Assembly (NCBI GenBank): GCA_015680685.1
Contig: MNCI01021439.1
Location: 112,002 to 176,001 of the forward strand
DNA length: 64,000 bases
From: Gnetum montanum
Lineage: Eukaryota; Streptophyta; Gnetopsida; Gnetales; Gnetaceae
Direction of reading: 5' to 3'
The notes under the pieces are model-generated. The model saw only the letters and a program-made list of their open reading frames with translations, was not told the DNA's origin and ran no database searches. Positions 43,507-55,569 of this stretch are shown here, piece by piece. Within the stretch, counting starts at the first letter, position 1; each line of letters starts with the position of its first letter. The translations under genes were made by a program, and so were the position numbers.

Positions 43507-44253
43507 TGATGGAACGTGATATTGCATCTTGTCACCAGTTCTATAAATAAGAGGCAACTTTCTCTTCTTTCGCCATCTAGATCTAGACCCTTAGCTAAAC
43601 TCTGGTAGTTTTACCATTCCAAAGATAGAATAATTTCCATGTGCCCATAGTAGGAGTCTTAAAGTGAACAGATCTTTATTCGAGCAAATTGTACCTAAGC
43701 ACACATTTGTGTACAAAAATAAAGACGAACTTTTTGATAAACCTTGCAGCATGTGGACTAAGCTAAATAGGAATTAATTAATGTTAAATGCTTAATTTCT
43801 TTCCTAGATAATTAATCTCTGTCAACCCTCAACTCTCCTAGTTAAGTGCATTCAGTACGACCACTTCGAGCACGTGTGTAACACTTGGTAGCCCAGTAAT
43901 AAATAGCGTTTGGTAATCCCAATAGTGTTGCACTGGTTCAGGGTGTGTGCAGCAAGTGGGAACAGATACCAATGCTAGGATACTTAGAACTTAGTTAATG
44001 GAAGTTAGTCATTAGTCTCTTCACCCTTTCCTTGTTAGCATAGGCATTAAAAAGAGAAAAGATATAAAAATCATATACCTCAAACTTAACCATACAACTA
44101 TCACAAATACAAGTAATTTTGGAAAGACAATGATTGATTAACCTTAAGTGTTCCATAAGGTGTGTAAGCACTTAGTCCTTGGAGTTCAACCGTATCGTGG
44201 GTGTAACGCTCGTATTCGTATGGTTGAGTGTAGGGGTACCTTACCACTCATTA
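43507..44253 (+). repeat. 3' LTR of D
   Basis: It starts TGATGGAACGTG and ends CACTCATTA. It matches the 5' LTR throughout, apart from the ~100-base loss of GATATCGC words before the TATA box. Confidence 0.9.
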
Positions 44254-44258
44254 GAAAG

Positions 44259-44570
44259 CCAATTGCATTTCTTTTCCAAAAACTTAAAAGAATCCAAACA
44301 AAAGTATAGTATGAATGAAAAGGAGTTATATGCTATACTTCAAGCCATTAAACCTTGGAGACATTACATGCTAGAATTAGAGTCTCTTTTATTTATGGCA
44401 CACAGAGCACTTCAATTTCTAAGTTCTCAAAAGAAATTAAGTGTCAAGCATATAAAATATATAGAGCAATTTCAAGAACTTCATTTTGTATTAAAACATA
44501 AGAGTAACAAGTCTAATGTTGTGTTGATGCTTTGTCTAGAGTTCATATTATTTTTTATAATGTAGGATTT
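44259..44570 (+). pseudogene. F RNase H (after D)
   Basis: PIAFLFQKLKESKQKYSMNE, then KELYAILQAIKPWRHYMLEL, then HRALQFLSSQ and IKYIEQFQELHFVLKHKSNK follow the Ty3 RNase H pattern (YSxxEKELYAIVxAxxxWRHYLxG...DHxxL). Together with the RT before 37265 it shows the D insertion point to the codon. Confidence 0.85.
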
Positions 44571-44739
44571 CAAGGTTTTGACTTATTTTCTTCATTATAT
44601 TCTAATGATAATGATTTTGATGTAATTTGAATGGAGTAATCTTCCCCATTATTAGGAAGGACTAATTAGTGGAAAGCTTATCATGTGAAGAGTAGAATTT
44701 TGTTTATGGAAAAATTTGTATTCCAAAATGTGAATTCAA

Positions 44740-45760
44740 GTACAAACTCCTTGAAGAGAAACATCAAAGTGACATGGCTACATATATGGATAAGACCAAG
44801 ACATTGGAATTGATGAGAAAAAATTACTTTTAGTTAGGTATGTATAGTGATGTGGTTAAATTTGTAAAATAATGCTATATTTGCCAAAAGTTCAAAGGGG
44901 AAAAATGTGTTGATGGTTATTATTTACCTTTGACAATCCCAAATGCTCCTTGGGAAATGTTTTCTTTGGAATTGGTTTGTAACATTCCTAAGATAAGATT
45001 TGGTCATAATTCTATACTTGTTTTAGTAGATAGGTTTAACAAGATGGCTTATTTTATTCCATGTAAGAAAAGTAGTGATGCTTCCCATGTTGCACATTTA
45101 CTCTTTAAGCATGTTGTAAGGGTACATGTCATTCCTTTAAATATTGTGAGTGATAGGGATGTCAAGTTTACCATCCATTTTTTGAAGATCACTTTGGAAG
45201 CTACTTGAAAATAAGTTGTCTTTTCTTCATAGCCAATCGTCCTCAAATTGATGGGCAAACAGAAATTGTGAATAGCTCCCTATTGAAGATCTTGATATGT
45301 TTGTGTGAGGATTAGCCTCAAAGGTGGGAAAACATATTGACCCATGCTTAATTCTCATATAATAATTCTTCCCATTCTAACATTAATAAGATTTACTTTA
45401 TAGCAAGTTATGGATTTTCACCAAGAATGGTTGATGAGTTGAGGAAATTTAAAGATTGTGCCTCTTTGAGTTCATAATTTATTGAGAAAATAAGTGAATT
45501 TCTTTAGCAGGTTAAATCTCACTTGGAGAAAAGGATAAATATTATGTCTTCCAAGGCTAATGAGGACAAGAGGACAATTAAATTATAGATTGATGATTAT
45601 GTTTCGATTTACTTGAGTAAGGAAAGATAAAAGAATGTAAACTTCTACAAGCTAAAGTCAAGAAGAATTGGTCTATTTCAGATTAGGCCCAAAATCAATC
45701 CAAATGCTTATGAGATTGACTTACCTAAAGATTTTCTTATTTCTTGTGTTTTTTATATTT
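44740..45760 (+). pseudogene. F integrase
   Basis: The zinc region has KTLELMRKNYF and CYICQKFKGEK. The core has LTIPNAPWEMFSLELVCNIP (first catalytic Asp replaced by Glu), VLVDRFNKMAYFIPCKK and IVSDRDVKFTIHF (second Asp). After a shift it reads NRPQIDGQTEIVNSSLL with the Glu. The C-terminal part includes DDYVSIYLSKER and LKSRRIGLFQI. Several stops are present. Confidence 0.85.
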
Positions 45761-45799
45761 TAGATTTAAGCCCATACCATGGGAATGTTATTGCATTAA

Positions 45800-46000
45800 A
45801 CTTGAGGAATAGTCTTGAGATCCCTAAGGGTGCACTTGAAGATTCAAACTCAGTCAAGACACCAAGGGAAGTAGTTGTGCTACAAGAAAGGGAGGCTAGG
45901 AGCACAAGAGGTAAAAAAGTGCATGAGTACTTGGTACATTGAAACGATGAAGGATCTAAAAACTCCATTTGAGTCCATGAGAAAGATTTGGATTTATGAT
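45800..46000 (+). pseudogene. F chromodomain
   Basis: RSTRGKKVHEYLVHWNDEGS, then KNSIWVHEKDL matches the chromodomain at the integrase end of plant chromoviruses (RxxRxxxxxEYLVKWKGxxxxxxTWxxExDL). The family uses it to steer insertion toward chromatin. One frame change is needed inside. Confidence 0.75.
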
Positions 46001-46052
46001 GGCTTAATTCTATCCCAAATGTATAGCCAACCTGAGGACAAGTTTAATTTCT

Positions 46053-46067
46053 TAAGGATGGAAGAGA
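46053..46067 (+). other. Polypurine tract of F
   Basis: TAAGGATGGAAGAGA directly precedes the 3' LTR start TGATGAGG. Confidence 0.65.
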
Positions 46068-46831
46068 TGATGAGGACATCACCCAACCCATGTCTAATCC
46101 TCAATATGTTTGTACATAGATGTTTGTATGTTGTATTTATCTTTTGGTATTGTTTTGTTTATGATAATCTTAGGATATTTTGGCATCTCTAAGGGTGTTT
46201 TGAGCCTATTTTGATGAGTCTAGAAGGTTCTGGGATTAATGGTGACTTATTTGAAGATATCCATAGGTTCCTAACCTTAAAATAAGCATCTTGAAATTTT
46301 TGCATGTGTAAAGAGGTGTCTCCTTTGACAACAAGAAGTCTCCTTAATGCTTAAGAAATCTCATCTGTTTGTAAGATGTCTCCTCTATTTTCAAGACATC
46401 TCCCCTAACTACAAGATGTCTCCTCTATAAATAGTCATCTTTCAAGTAAGATGTTTGATATGGATATGAGACAATTTTCTATGAGTTTTTAAAGATTTAA
46501 AATTTGAATTTAAAGAGGAAATATGAAGAGATAAAGGGGAAGCATATAAATAGACCTCTTGTGCCTTCATTTTGATCAAGAGAGTCTAGGGAGACAGAGA
46601 AGAGAGTAGAGAGAGATAGAGTCTTGGCTAGGTATCTTAGTCATCATCCATGTAACAATGTGTTTTCTTTGATTGAATATCTTGTCTCTCGTTGGGAGTT
46701 TACTCTTTTTTTCATCTATAAATTCTTAATTTAAGCAAAAAATAAAGCTTTCATTTTTTTTCTTATTCAAATTTACTATTTTGATCATTGGAATGAGCTT
46801 GAATTGTGGAATTTATAGGGGCTCCTCATTA
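46068..46831 (+). repeat. 3' LTR of F
   Basis: It starts TGATGAGGACATC and ends CCTCATTA. A TATA-like box CATATAAATAGACC is at 46543-46556. AAGATGTCTCC words at 46310-46430 match the 5' copy. It is shorter than the 5' LTR (764 against 841 bp). Confidence 0.85.
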
Positions 46832-46836
46832 GATCC

Positions 46837-47555
46837 TTAATAGTGATTACTTCAACCACATGGCACATGATCTCTCCAAGTTTATCAAGCTAAGGAAATG
46901 GAACTTTGGAAGAGTTAGAGATGGAACATTTTTATAAATTGAAGAAGTTAAAGAATGTACCCTTACTCTTTATGATGATCACACTATTCAAGTGATGTTG
47001 TTTATGTGCCCTTGTATTTAGCTTGTTTACTTTTTATAGGGAAAAAATGACAAAGGACATTAAAGTAGTATTTGATACTAGATGTTGTACATTACAAAAC
47101 CATAATGGAGTTATTTATTCCACTTCAAAGTTAGAAAATTAGATTTATGCTCTATCCATTATGGATAATTTTAAAAAATATATTATCATTCCAACAAGTA
47201 GGAAACCCCTTCATTATCCTTGTAGGATTATGACATAAAACTTTAGGAAATGAAAATTATCAATACATTCTTAATATAATCAATTCATAAACAATAATTG
47301 GAGTGAACTTCCCTCTCATTCTAAATGAATTATGTGAAGCATGTACTTATAGAAAGCATAAATCCTCTCCTAACAACACACATATGCAAATGAAGGAGAA
47401 ATCATTAAAGCTTCTTCACATGGACTTAATGGATTCAATGCAATTAACCTCTATCACAATTAACCTCAATGCAATGTAGGATAATTCCTTACCATTGTTG
47501 ATGATGCATCTAGATATGTTTGGGCTTATTTGTTTTAATGTAAAGATGAGGCTTT
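46837..47555 (+). pseudogene. G protease end, GAG-preintegrase and integrase start (copia)
   Basis: After F, copia coding resumes: NSDYFNHMAHDLSKFIKL (protease DSGxSxHM motif, damaged), then pieces of the preintegrase domain with CEACTYRKHKSSP (47330-47370), LKLLHMDLMDSMQLTS and IVDDASRYVWAYLF (47400-47545), where copia integrases have LLHxDLxGP and YxVIxxDDxSRYxWVYFL. The frame ends at the H LTR (47560). Many stops. Confidence 0.8.
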
Positions 47556-47559
47556 CTAG

Positions 47560-48470
47560 TGTAGGGACACCTCTTTTGATCCCCTTATCTCTTCCCTACA
47601 AATGGATTTTACAAGTTTTTGGCTTTATGGAAATGTCTTGGAGATCAAGAAGATGTCTTGGCTAAGATCATAGTCTTTATAGGAGACTTTTGGGTTAGGC
47701 AGGAGATTTTTGATATTTTGAGAAGACATCTCTCCTAGATTGGAAACATCTCAGGTGAGATGTCTCCAATACAATTGGAACATCTCATGAGAGATGTTTC
47801 AGTGAGAAGGAGAAATCTTCCACTCTTATGAGTCATCCCTTCTAAATGTTGTAATGTTACAAAATATAACTTGGGAAAGTTAGAGATGACCTGTATAGCT
47901 AGGAAAACTTCAAAGTTGGTAGTTTCAAATTGGGAAATAGTCAAAGAAGAGGAGAAAAAAATAGAAACATCATAGAATCTTCAAGTTGAGCTTGGGGAAA
48001 GATTTCTAGATGCATATCTCAATTTTCCCATAAATATTAATGTTATACATGTTATTTATGCATGAGATTTAAGGATAGTTAACAACCAATGTCATGAGAG
48101 CACATTGTGTAAGTGCATGATTATGGTTACAACTCCATGGTCAATTGTGTGTGTGTTTTGGCTTGTATGTTTTTGTAGTCTTACTTGTGAGTTGAGATCT
48201 TAGTTTTGAGTTGGGGGAGAGATTTCTCTTTTATTTGTGATTTCCATTAAGGACAATCATTGTGTGATTGTAGAGGTTCATGCTCTATAATTTCATTTGA
48301 GTGTGTGAGTGATTAAATGTTTTGTAATTGTGGAACCACTATTGTAATCTTCTTACATTAATTAAAAGTATCTAGTTTTCTTGTTTTCTAGAAATTTGAT
48401 TTATCTTTTATAATATCTAGATTTAGTGGGATCAAAGGTAAATTTTTATTGGGGTGAACATGTTCCATCA
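47560..48470 (+). repeat. 5' LTR of chromovirus-like element H
   Basis: It starts TGTAGGGACACC inside G integrase and ends TTCCATCA, with a primer site directly after. AAGATGTCT- and GAGATGTCTCC-type words at 47640-47800 resemble those in F LTRs. The target duplication would be TCTAG (47555-47559). The second end was not found. Confidence 0.75.
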
Positions 48471-48488
48471 TTATTAGTATTAGAGCTT
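48471..48488 (+). other. Primer-binding site of H (initiator tRNA-Met type)
   Basis: TTATTAGTATTAGAGCTT matches TTGGTATCAGAGCTT at 13 of 15 positions, right after the LTR end. Confidence 0.75.
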
Positions 48489-48540
48489 AACTTTTGGATG
48501 ATTTTTTTTTAACTTGGTTGAGGATTTTTGTCAAATTCAG

Positions 48541-49920
48541 ATGGCACCTAAGAAGAAATAGGTACAAGCCCTAAACAAAGACATAGAGAGCATGAACCCT
48601 TCCTTCCAACTAATGGTTGCTTGGTTGGATGAAATTAGTACCAAGATAGATAGGAATGCAATTCCTAGCCATATTAGGACACATGGAAATGATAAGCATT
48701 AATATTTAGATGATGATGAAGTAGTTTCATAGTAGAGTGGATGTGAAGCAAATGATTAGGAAGGACAATCTATCTATGGAAATGTATGATCCTATCAACT
48801 AAGGATTTCAATGGAAGAGAATCCTATTCTTCATGGTAGAGTTCCAAGAGCTAAATTAGTGACCAATACTTATTCTCATGGAAAGATTGAGAAGGAAGAT
48901 GAGGCAAGGCTTGCTAGAGTATTCAAAAATGTTGCTAAATTCCTATATGTTAAATTGAAGAATTTTAATAGTGTAGATGGTACTAATGCTTTCTCAAGTT
49001 TGTTGAAGATACTTAACAAGGATTTTAAGTTGGAAAAGGTACCAAATCAGTTAAGGGTCTCTATTGCTAAATCCAAATTAGAAGGTATGACTTCTACTTG
49101 GTGGGAGAAGGAATCTTAAGGTTATCAAAGACAAAATAGTCAACCCATCAAACATTGGAATTTGATAAAATACATGTTGCAAAGAAAATTTAAAGAGTCT
49201 CAATAAATGTAAGAGATGATCTTGAAGTTAAAACTCTTAAGGAAAGGTAATATGAATGTCAAATAATTTTGCATCGATTTTTTAGATTTATTCCATTAAG
49301 CTAAGGCAAACTAGGAGGAGTATGAATAGGCTTCAATCTTTTTAGAAGGTCTCAAAATGATGTATCAGCAAGAATTGTTATTCTATGAGCCATAAACTCT
49401 AGATGAGACTTATGATTTAACACTCAAGGTAGAAAAGAAACTTAATGGATTTGGAAATAAGAGAAAATAAGCTTCCAAGGAAAATAAAAAGGGATCCAAA
49501 TTAGAGAAGGATTTTAAGTCTAAATTTAAAGAAAAAGATGATAGCCATGACAAGAAGTCAAAGAAGGGTGATAAGAAGGAAAACGCCAAGGAACAAGGCA
49601 AGGAAAAAAAGTGTCAAGGTAGAAACTCATCTAGGATTCAATGATTCAAGTGTGGAGAAAGAGGATATAAGTAATAGAAATGTCAACTTCACAAGGTAGC
49701 CAAAGGAAAAGATGTATAAACCATGGAGGTGGAGAAGACATCAAGCAAAGCTTTTCAGACATGTAATATTAATGCTCCCAAGATTAAGGAAGTTTTTAAA
49801 TTAAATTCTTGTGCATTGATGGGGAATGTAAATAGAGGAAACCATCCTACTAGAAAATTATTAGACTTTTCAATTGAATGCCTTTGGTATATGCCTAACT
49901 TGTTTTCATTATTTATTTAA
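48541..49920 (+). pseudogene. H gag
   Basis: It opens MAPKKK then a stop, VQALNKDIESMNPSF, like F gag. The longest clean part (48811-49119) includes EARLARVFKNVAKFLYVKLK, LKILNKDFKLEKVPNQLRVS and LEGMTSTWWEKES. Then come MYQQELLFYEP, DETYDLTLKVEKKL, a Lys-rich linker and a knuckle with FKCGERGYK (49635-49680). About 65 further open codons (49723-49920) may be the gag end or linker to protease. No RT follows on this strand. Confidence 0.8.
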
Positions 49921-50039
49921 GTAGCATTAGTATTTAATTCTACTTTTTTTTAATGTTTCTATTATAGTATAGTTCAACTTCATGATGTTAATTAACTATA
50001 TTTGTTATGTAATTTTGGCCAAGAGGCCAACTACTGATC

Positions 50040-50950
50040 ACTTATCATTAACACTAAATATAATATTTTGTCCATAACGCTCTTAAGGAGAGGCTATCAG
50101 TAATGATATTATCTATAAAGTTTGAATGCTTAATCACATTCCTTGATTTATTCAAATATTACATCTTTTTTATTAATTCGACCAAGGCTTTAGCAATTTT
50201 TCAGAAGTTTTCAATGAATATCCTATAGTATCCAATATGTCCAAGAAATGATCTAACATATTTCATGGTATGTGATCTCCATGTTATTTCTTAAATCAAT
50301 CTTATCTTCTGAGAAACCACCTCTATCTCTTTCTCTAGCATTCAATGTCTAAGAATAATACTAACTTAGACCATCAAATGGCATTTCTACTAACTGAGCT
50401 TAATATTGATTTTCACACATTGTTTCAAAACCTACTCCAAATGGTCTAGTGCATACTCAAATTTAGAATCATAAGTGAACAAGTCATTTATAAAGACTGC
50501 CACACTATTACCAAGATGTTTGTTAGAGGATACTAAGGACTATATGTTATAGGAATATTATAGAGGTTAAAGAGCATCTTTTTGTAAGAAAAAGTCCATG
50601 AGAAACTTATGAATGTAGTCTTAGCGTGACCTTTTTGGGCTATTTGAATTTGATTATAGCCATTGTGGCCATCCAAAAGCTATAATACTTGTGACCTATA
50701 ATAATGTTTAATACTTGGTTAATAAAGAATAATGAAAAATGATCTTTAAAGGTTACCATATTCAATAGTCTAAAGTCAGTATAAATCCTACACTAGCCTT
50801 CTTTCTTTAGCACAATAAGAAATAGACTCACCCATTCACTATTTAGTAAAAGATAGATGAATCTAGCCTTTAGAAGCTTTTAGGAGCTTTAATTTTAGAT
50901 TAAATTTATACTATGGCTATTGTTTAGACTTGATGGCCAAATTAATTTAG
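50040..50950 (-). pseudogene. Athila-type reverse transcriptase of element I
   Basis: On the minus strand, broken frames read RLLNMVTFKDHFSLFFINQV, then LNIIIGHKYYSF, a GYNQ-type block, ALDHLE-type and KCHLMV-type pieces, then KYVRSFLGHIGYYRIFIENF and KIAKALVELI. These match Athila RT (KDHFPLPFIDQMLERLAGH...YYCFLDGYSGYNQ...KCHFMV...RSFLGHAGFYRRFIKDF). Stops are dense. Sequence resembling RNase H or integrase does not follow, so I is truncated near 50040. Confidence 0.75.
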
Positions 50951-51449
50951 ATTTTATCCTAACATATGCAAGGATTAATTCCTATTATTTCATCATATGA
51001 CCAAGAAAATATTGTTGTTTATTTTTTCATCACCTCAAGTAACTTCTACTTCTCCTCATAAATGAGCTAGCCATATGTAATTAATTATTTGTCATTTTTA
51101 AGAATATATAATTAAAAGTTTGTAGTAATGTTTTAAGTTTAATGGACTTTGGTTTAGTAATTTTAGGAATTTCTAAATTTTCTCTATCCATATCTTCTTT
51201 TTGTTTATTTTTTACATGGAATAGTTATTATTTTAGCTGTTCCATCACATCTAGTTTATCAATGTAAGCACTTGTAATAGCTTCTCAAGATTTCATGCAT
51301 ATGGTAGACTTATAGCTTTCATATGTTGTCAGTCACAAGGTGTCATCTTGCTTTGTGACTATTGCATATAGACACTCCTACACACATACTAATTCTTCAC
51401 ATGCTTGATACATTATGATGGTTATTTATCTTACTATCCAAATTTTCTA

Positions 51450-51960
51450 CATGTAGTTATATCTTATATCATTATATTTGATGCATGGGATACACTTTTT
51501 CTCTATAATTTCAAGTTCTTTTTCCTTGGAAATTTTCAAGAATAGGCATCCAATTCCAAACTTGGTATTAATTAGCTTAACTAAGCTCTTTCCATGATGA
51601 TGGAGAATTTCTCCTTATAGTTTTTAACATGAATCGTAAGAAAATCAACAAGATCTAAGCACCACTAATGCTATTCACAATGTATTCTACTAATCTTAAG
51701 GGAATAATGATAGAATGATTAGCAAGCTCTAACATGATGTTGTATTTTTTTAAAAGGGGAAAGTTTCAAGCTTTTTATATTTCTTATGAAATGAAGTTAA
51801 CCTATGAACCTGAATCTAATGAAGTCTTTCTTGGAGAATTTCCAATGGTTTGTAGATAAATAAGGAAACTTTCTAGATCAACTCTCTTCCTCAAAAGGTT
51901 ACCTACATTAATCTACAGTGATAGCATGAATTAACATGATAGTTTAAATAGTTATTATAC
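51450..51960 (-). pseudogene. Aspartic protease of element I
   Basis: Minus-strand pieces SFLIYLQTIGNSPRKTSLDS, VNFIS, LLKKYNIMLELANHSIIIPL and RLVEYIVNSISG correspond one to one with D protease (LIYLQVIGNKPRKALLDSSS, VNLIS, LKKRNIHLELADQSITIPLG and LVEDIVTTMCG). So I belongs to the D/E family or a close sister. Confidence 0.8.
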
Positions 51961-52539
51961 GTTTGTTTGAAATTCACTCGAAATACATCTAGAAGGCTAT
52001 ATGTAAGGGGTCCATAGTCACAAATGCTTATGTAGGTTTTGGTAAACTGGTAGTTATGAAGAATAGGAATTTTTATAGCTTATAATTAAAATTTCTTATG
52101 TTTTCATCCACCTACATGTTCTTAGCTCTAATAGCATTTTGTTGTTGTGGTTGTAGAGGTATCTAGCCTTGCATTGGTGAAGCAAGTAGTCATGGATTAG
52201 AAGTATGAAGTTGTAAGTGTTGTAATGGATGAGGAGCATACAAGGGATATGCAGTTCATTAAGTAGAAAGTCTGTGATACTTTGGAAAATAATACTGGTA
52301 GACAAAGGCATAAGTGGTAGAACCACTTAGGCACACAAGCTACTAGACATAACAATCATAGGAATCAACATGTTTATATGGATACTACTAACTTGATGGT
52401 GGCATTTCCATGACTATGGGGTTTTCCACTAATACTTATAATGATTCTAAGATTAAGATGGAGCCCCACTAGAATAGCACTAAAGTGGTTGGTAGGACTC
52501 ACTGTAGTGGCCTTTCAGGTAAGGCCACCTTGTGGATGC
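51961..52539 (-). other. Gag-protease linker of element I
   Basis: Low-complexity, stop-ridden sequence between the gag tail and protease, equivalent in position to 40180-40714 in D. Weak similarity at the start only. Confidence 0.4.
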
Positions 52540-53660
52540 TTAACTCTTAATAAATATTGAATTTAAGAAATAAATTCAATACTCTTAAAGGTGTGAAAAA
52601 ACTAGATAGCATCCCTTCATATGCTCATATTAGAATATGTCACAACCTTCATTATTTGAATTAGAGTTTGAAAGCTCTTCCATTGTAGCAACTTTTCCTT
52701 TATGCTAGTAGTAGTCCCTAATAGTGTCCTTTTTCTTTTTCTTATGCTTGTATTTGATTCTACATTGATCCATTTTTTTCCTTGTTGATCTTAAGTATTA
52801 ATTAAAATTTTTCATCAATTGACTCATACATTTTATCAAATTTGGCTAATATTTTAGCAATAAATTTTTGTATTAAATAAGTCTTGCATTGAACTACTTT
52901 ATACAATGATGCTTTCTCTTCCTATTTAGAGAGACAGATCTTCTTTTTGTGGAGAGAAGAATTCATATTGTAGCTCTTAGTGCTCTCTTGCTTCTTCAAG
53001 TCTTCTTCTTTGCTACTTGATCAATCAACCATTAAATCAGATGGACTCTTATCTCTAAATGTTTTTCTTGGGCATAGACCCCAAGAGTTTTCCTTATCTT
53101 ATTAATGAGTCCATCTATAATGTGATGTAGTTGTTCCCTATAGGAGAAGCCATGGCTTAGACATCTATTTAGTGGGGAGTAATATCTACCTAAGGCTACA
53201 TCAAGAGACTCATGATTACCTTGTGTTTATTCTTGAATTTACTTTCTCAAATAAAATACTTAGAAGTATATTTGATATTTGTCATTGAAGATCTCTAGCA
53301 TGGTACTCCACCTTCCAATTGATTCCATTTCTAGGGACTAATACCAACTTTTTATTTTTTTGATGAATATTCTATGGAAATAGCTTTAACTTTTGTCATT
53401 CATTATCTATGTTTTGCAAAGAACAAACATCATGAAAGTTTTGGAGATAATTCTCTATATTAGCATTGTAGCCTTCCTTGAACTTAAGAATGTTGTTATC
53501 TCTCTTATGCCTAGTTAGAATGTAGACTACCCCTCTAATGTTAATCATGTTATGGGTGACAATTAGGGGTTTATCATAATCATCTTTGTTCTCATGGTCT
53601 CCATGATGACCATGCCCTCTTTTATGATGCTTAATATGCCTTCTTTTAATGTTGTGGTCT
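52540..53660 (-). pseudogene. Gag of element I
   Basis: Minus-strand frames read FKEGYNANIENYLQNFHDVC, SLQNIDNE then QKLKLFP, and further DGL-type and C-terminal pieces ending in CDIF, YEHMKGCYLV. D gag has FEGGYNADPQNHLHKFHDAC, ALQNIENEWQKLKLFP and CEICLYDHPKECCPV at the same places. It is heavily decayed and lacks a recognisable start. Confidence 0.8.
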
Positions 53661-54800
53661 ATTCCTATATCTTTTACTATTACAAATGATGGTGATGTAC
53701 ATTTTATGTCTTCCCAATTTCAATGATGTATTCAACATAATAAAAATTGTATAAGGAAGAGGAACCATGGCAGATTCCATAAAAATAAAAATATGGAGGA
53801 TTGACCTCTTAAGGAGGGGGGAAATTCAAAAAGAAAAAGAAAAAGCAGAGAACATGAATAAGGAGGAAGTCAAAGTGGATTCCCATTGTGACATGGATCA
53901 CCTAACATCCATATAATCCTTACCTAACCTACTCCATGTAGACATGTGTTGGGATCACATGGATTACCTTACCCTTGTGTAACTTTCACCTAATCTCATT
54001 TAATATTTCAACCACATAGGTTACCTAATCCTTCCCTAACCTCAATGAGTCAAATAACCCACCATGATTATGCCAACCACCCTCTTCCAAAAGCTATGTA
54101 ACAAAGGATATAAAAAAGAGAAAGATATCTAGCCAAGAGAGTATTGTGTCAAGAGGAGAGAAGCAAGAGAGGTGGAAACTTCCCAAGGGATGGAGTGTGA
54201 TATTAAGCACCTTTACCACCAAATTATCATTTTGTTATTGTAGATTCATCTCCATCCATCCTCTTTGTTATCTTGCTTATCCCATTATTGTTGTTATTCT
54301 TCTATCTCAAGTTGATTATGAGAAGAATATTATAGAGAGTCAAGAGAGGTAGCGTATTCTTATAACCACCTTCCTTCATTCATAATTAAATTGAGAGAAG
54401 ATGAGGAAATCCTCCTTTGTATGTGAGGTAGAGTAAAGAGTGCTTTGGCAGAACCTCCTTAAGATGCATGATGAGGAACTCCTCCTTTGTATATGAAGTA
54501 GAGCAAAGATTTCTTTGGTAGCATCTCCTCAAGAGATAATTTGTGTGTTTTGTCTTAAATTATTTATTGTGCATCTCTCTCATGATTTCTCTTATTAATC
54601 TCTCTCATGGATTATTTTAATTAGAGATTTTAGTCTTATTTCATATCATATCAATATTCCAACTCTATATCAATATTTCAATATTTTATTTTATAATTTC
54701 AATGTATTAATATATTTTAGTTAACTTTAATATTAATTTCAATCTATTTCAATATTTCAACTTCATTTTAGTATATCAACTATTCTAGCTTCCACTACAT
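53661..54800. other. Non-coding stretch between I and L
   Basis: It contains a purine-rich run (AAGGAGGGGGGAAATTC, 53812-53828), a CATTTAATATTTC-type AT-rich part and repeated GATGAGGAAMTCCTCCTTTGTATRTGA phrases at 54400-54500 (two ~75-bp copies). No gene is seen. The right end is the leader of L on the minus strand. Confidence 0.45.
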
Positions 54801-54813
54801 AGCTCTGATAACT
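54801..54813 (-). other. Primer-binding site of L (initiator tRNA-Met type)
   Basis: On the minus strand AGTTATCAGAGCT follows an LTR end ATACA, close to TGGTATCAGAGC. It implies an element whose interior extends leftward from 54800, different from I, whose family uses a tRNA-Asp-type site. Confidence 0.5.
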
Positions 54814-55006
54814 TGTATCGAAACATTATGTTCTAACCTTGAGAGTTAGAGAGCTTGATTAGAGGCTCAAGAACTCAAGAAGGGCCCATGCATCAAAGGT
54901 TGGATATCAAAGAATCACTTGGAGGATTTCTACATTTGAAGAAGGGGCTTATATTTTAAGGTCATATTGTTTATTCTTGGAGGCCCTTGATTTTTTTTGT
55001 TATAAG
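54814..55006 (-). repeat. Fragment of L 5' LTR
   Basis: The terminal ~190 bases of an LTR are inferred from the primer site next to it. It is cut at 55007 by an LTR of the D/E family. The remainder should lie beyond the window. Confidence 0.4.
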
Positions 55007-55569
55007 TGATGGGATGCGATATCGCGTCATCCCCCACGATATCGTGTACACAATATCACGGTGCACCGCCAAATCTATAAATAAGAGGTAGCTCTCCTTT
55101 GTTTCATAATCTAGGCATAGACCGTAGTGAAAATCTAGTAGTTTTTCCCCTCTAGAGATAGATTAATTTCCATGTGCCTGCAGTAGGAACTCCAAAGTGA
55201 ACAGATCTTTATTCGAGCAGACATTGTACCTGAACACAAGTTTGTGTACGGCAATAAATACAAACTTCTTGGATAAACCTTGCAGTGCATGGAATAGGCT
55301 AATTAGAACTTTATTTACTGTTATTTATTATTTTTCATTTAAATGATTTATTAGTTATTAAATCTTTCTCAAACCTTCTCTCCTAGTTAAGTGCCTTAGT
55401 ACAACCACTTTGAACACGTGTGTTACACTTGGTGATCCCAGCAACAACTAGCGTTTGGTAACCAAGGTTGCATCGGCTCAGGGTATTAACAGTAAGTGGG
55501 AATGGATGTTGACACTAGGTTAATTAAGGCTTAGTTATCTAGTTAGAGTTAGTTAATTAGTCTTTTCAA
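55007..55569 (+). mobile_element. Older D/E-family LTR, cut by element E
   Basis: It starts TGATGGGATGCGATATCGC and follows E's LTR to TAGTCTTTTCAA at 55569, about two thirds of the LTR. The rest should lie after E. The TATA box CTATAAATAAGA (55075-55086) is intact. It is either a solo LTR or part of another element. Confidence 0.85.

Larger units (their letters stand above)
37266..44253 (+). mobile_element. Athila-like gag-protease element D inside F
   Basis: LTRs are at 37266-38112 (847 bp) and 43507-44253 (747 bp). The target duplication GTAAG (37261-37265) and GAAAG (44254-44258) has one change. Removing D rejoins F in frame: EGK before it and PIAF after it. The interior has a tRNA-Asp-type primer site, gag and protease. 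No RT, RNase H or integrase is present in 41480-43506, so D depended on another element. Element E (55570 onward) is the same family. Confidence 0.9.
31742..46831 (+). mobile_element. Chromodomain Ty3 retrotransposon F (interrupted)
   Basis: LTRs at 31742-32582 and 46068-46831 flank a gag, protease, RT, RNase H, integrase and chromodomain order. The target duplication is TATCC (31737-31741) and GATCC (46832-46836), with one change. The element sits in copia element G. Inside F lie a solo Tat-like LTR (M, 32621-34034) and a whole Athila-like element (D, 37266-44253). Without D, F is about 8.1 kb. All domains contain stops. Confidence 0.9.
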
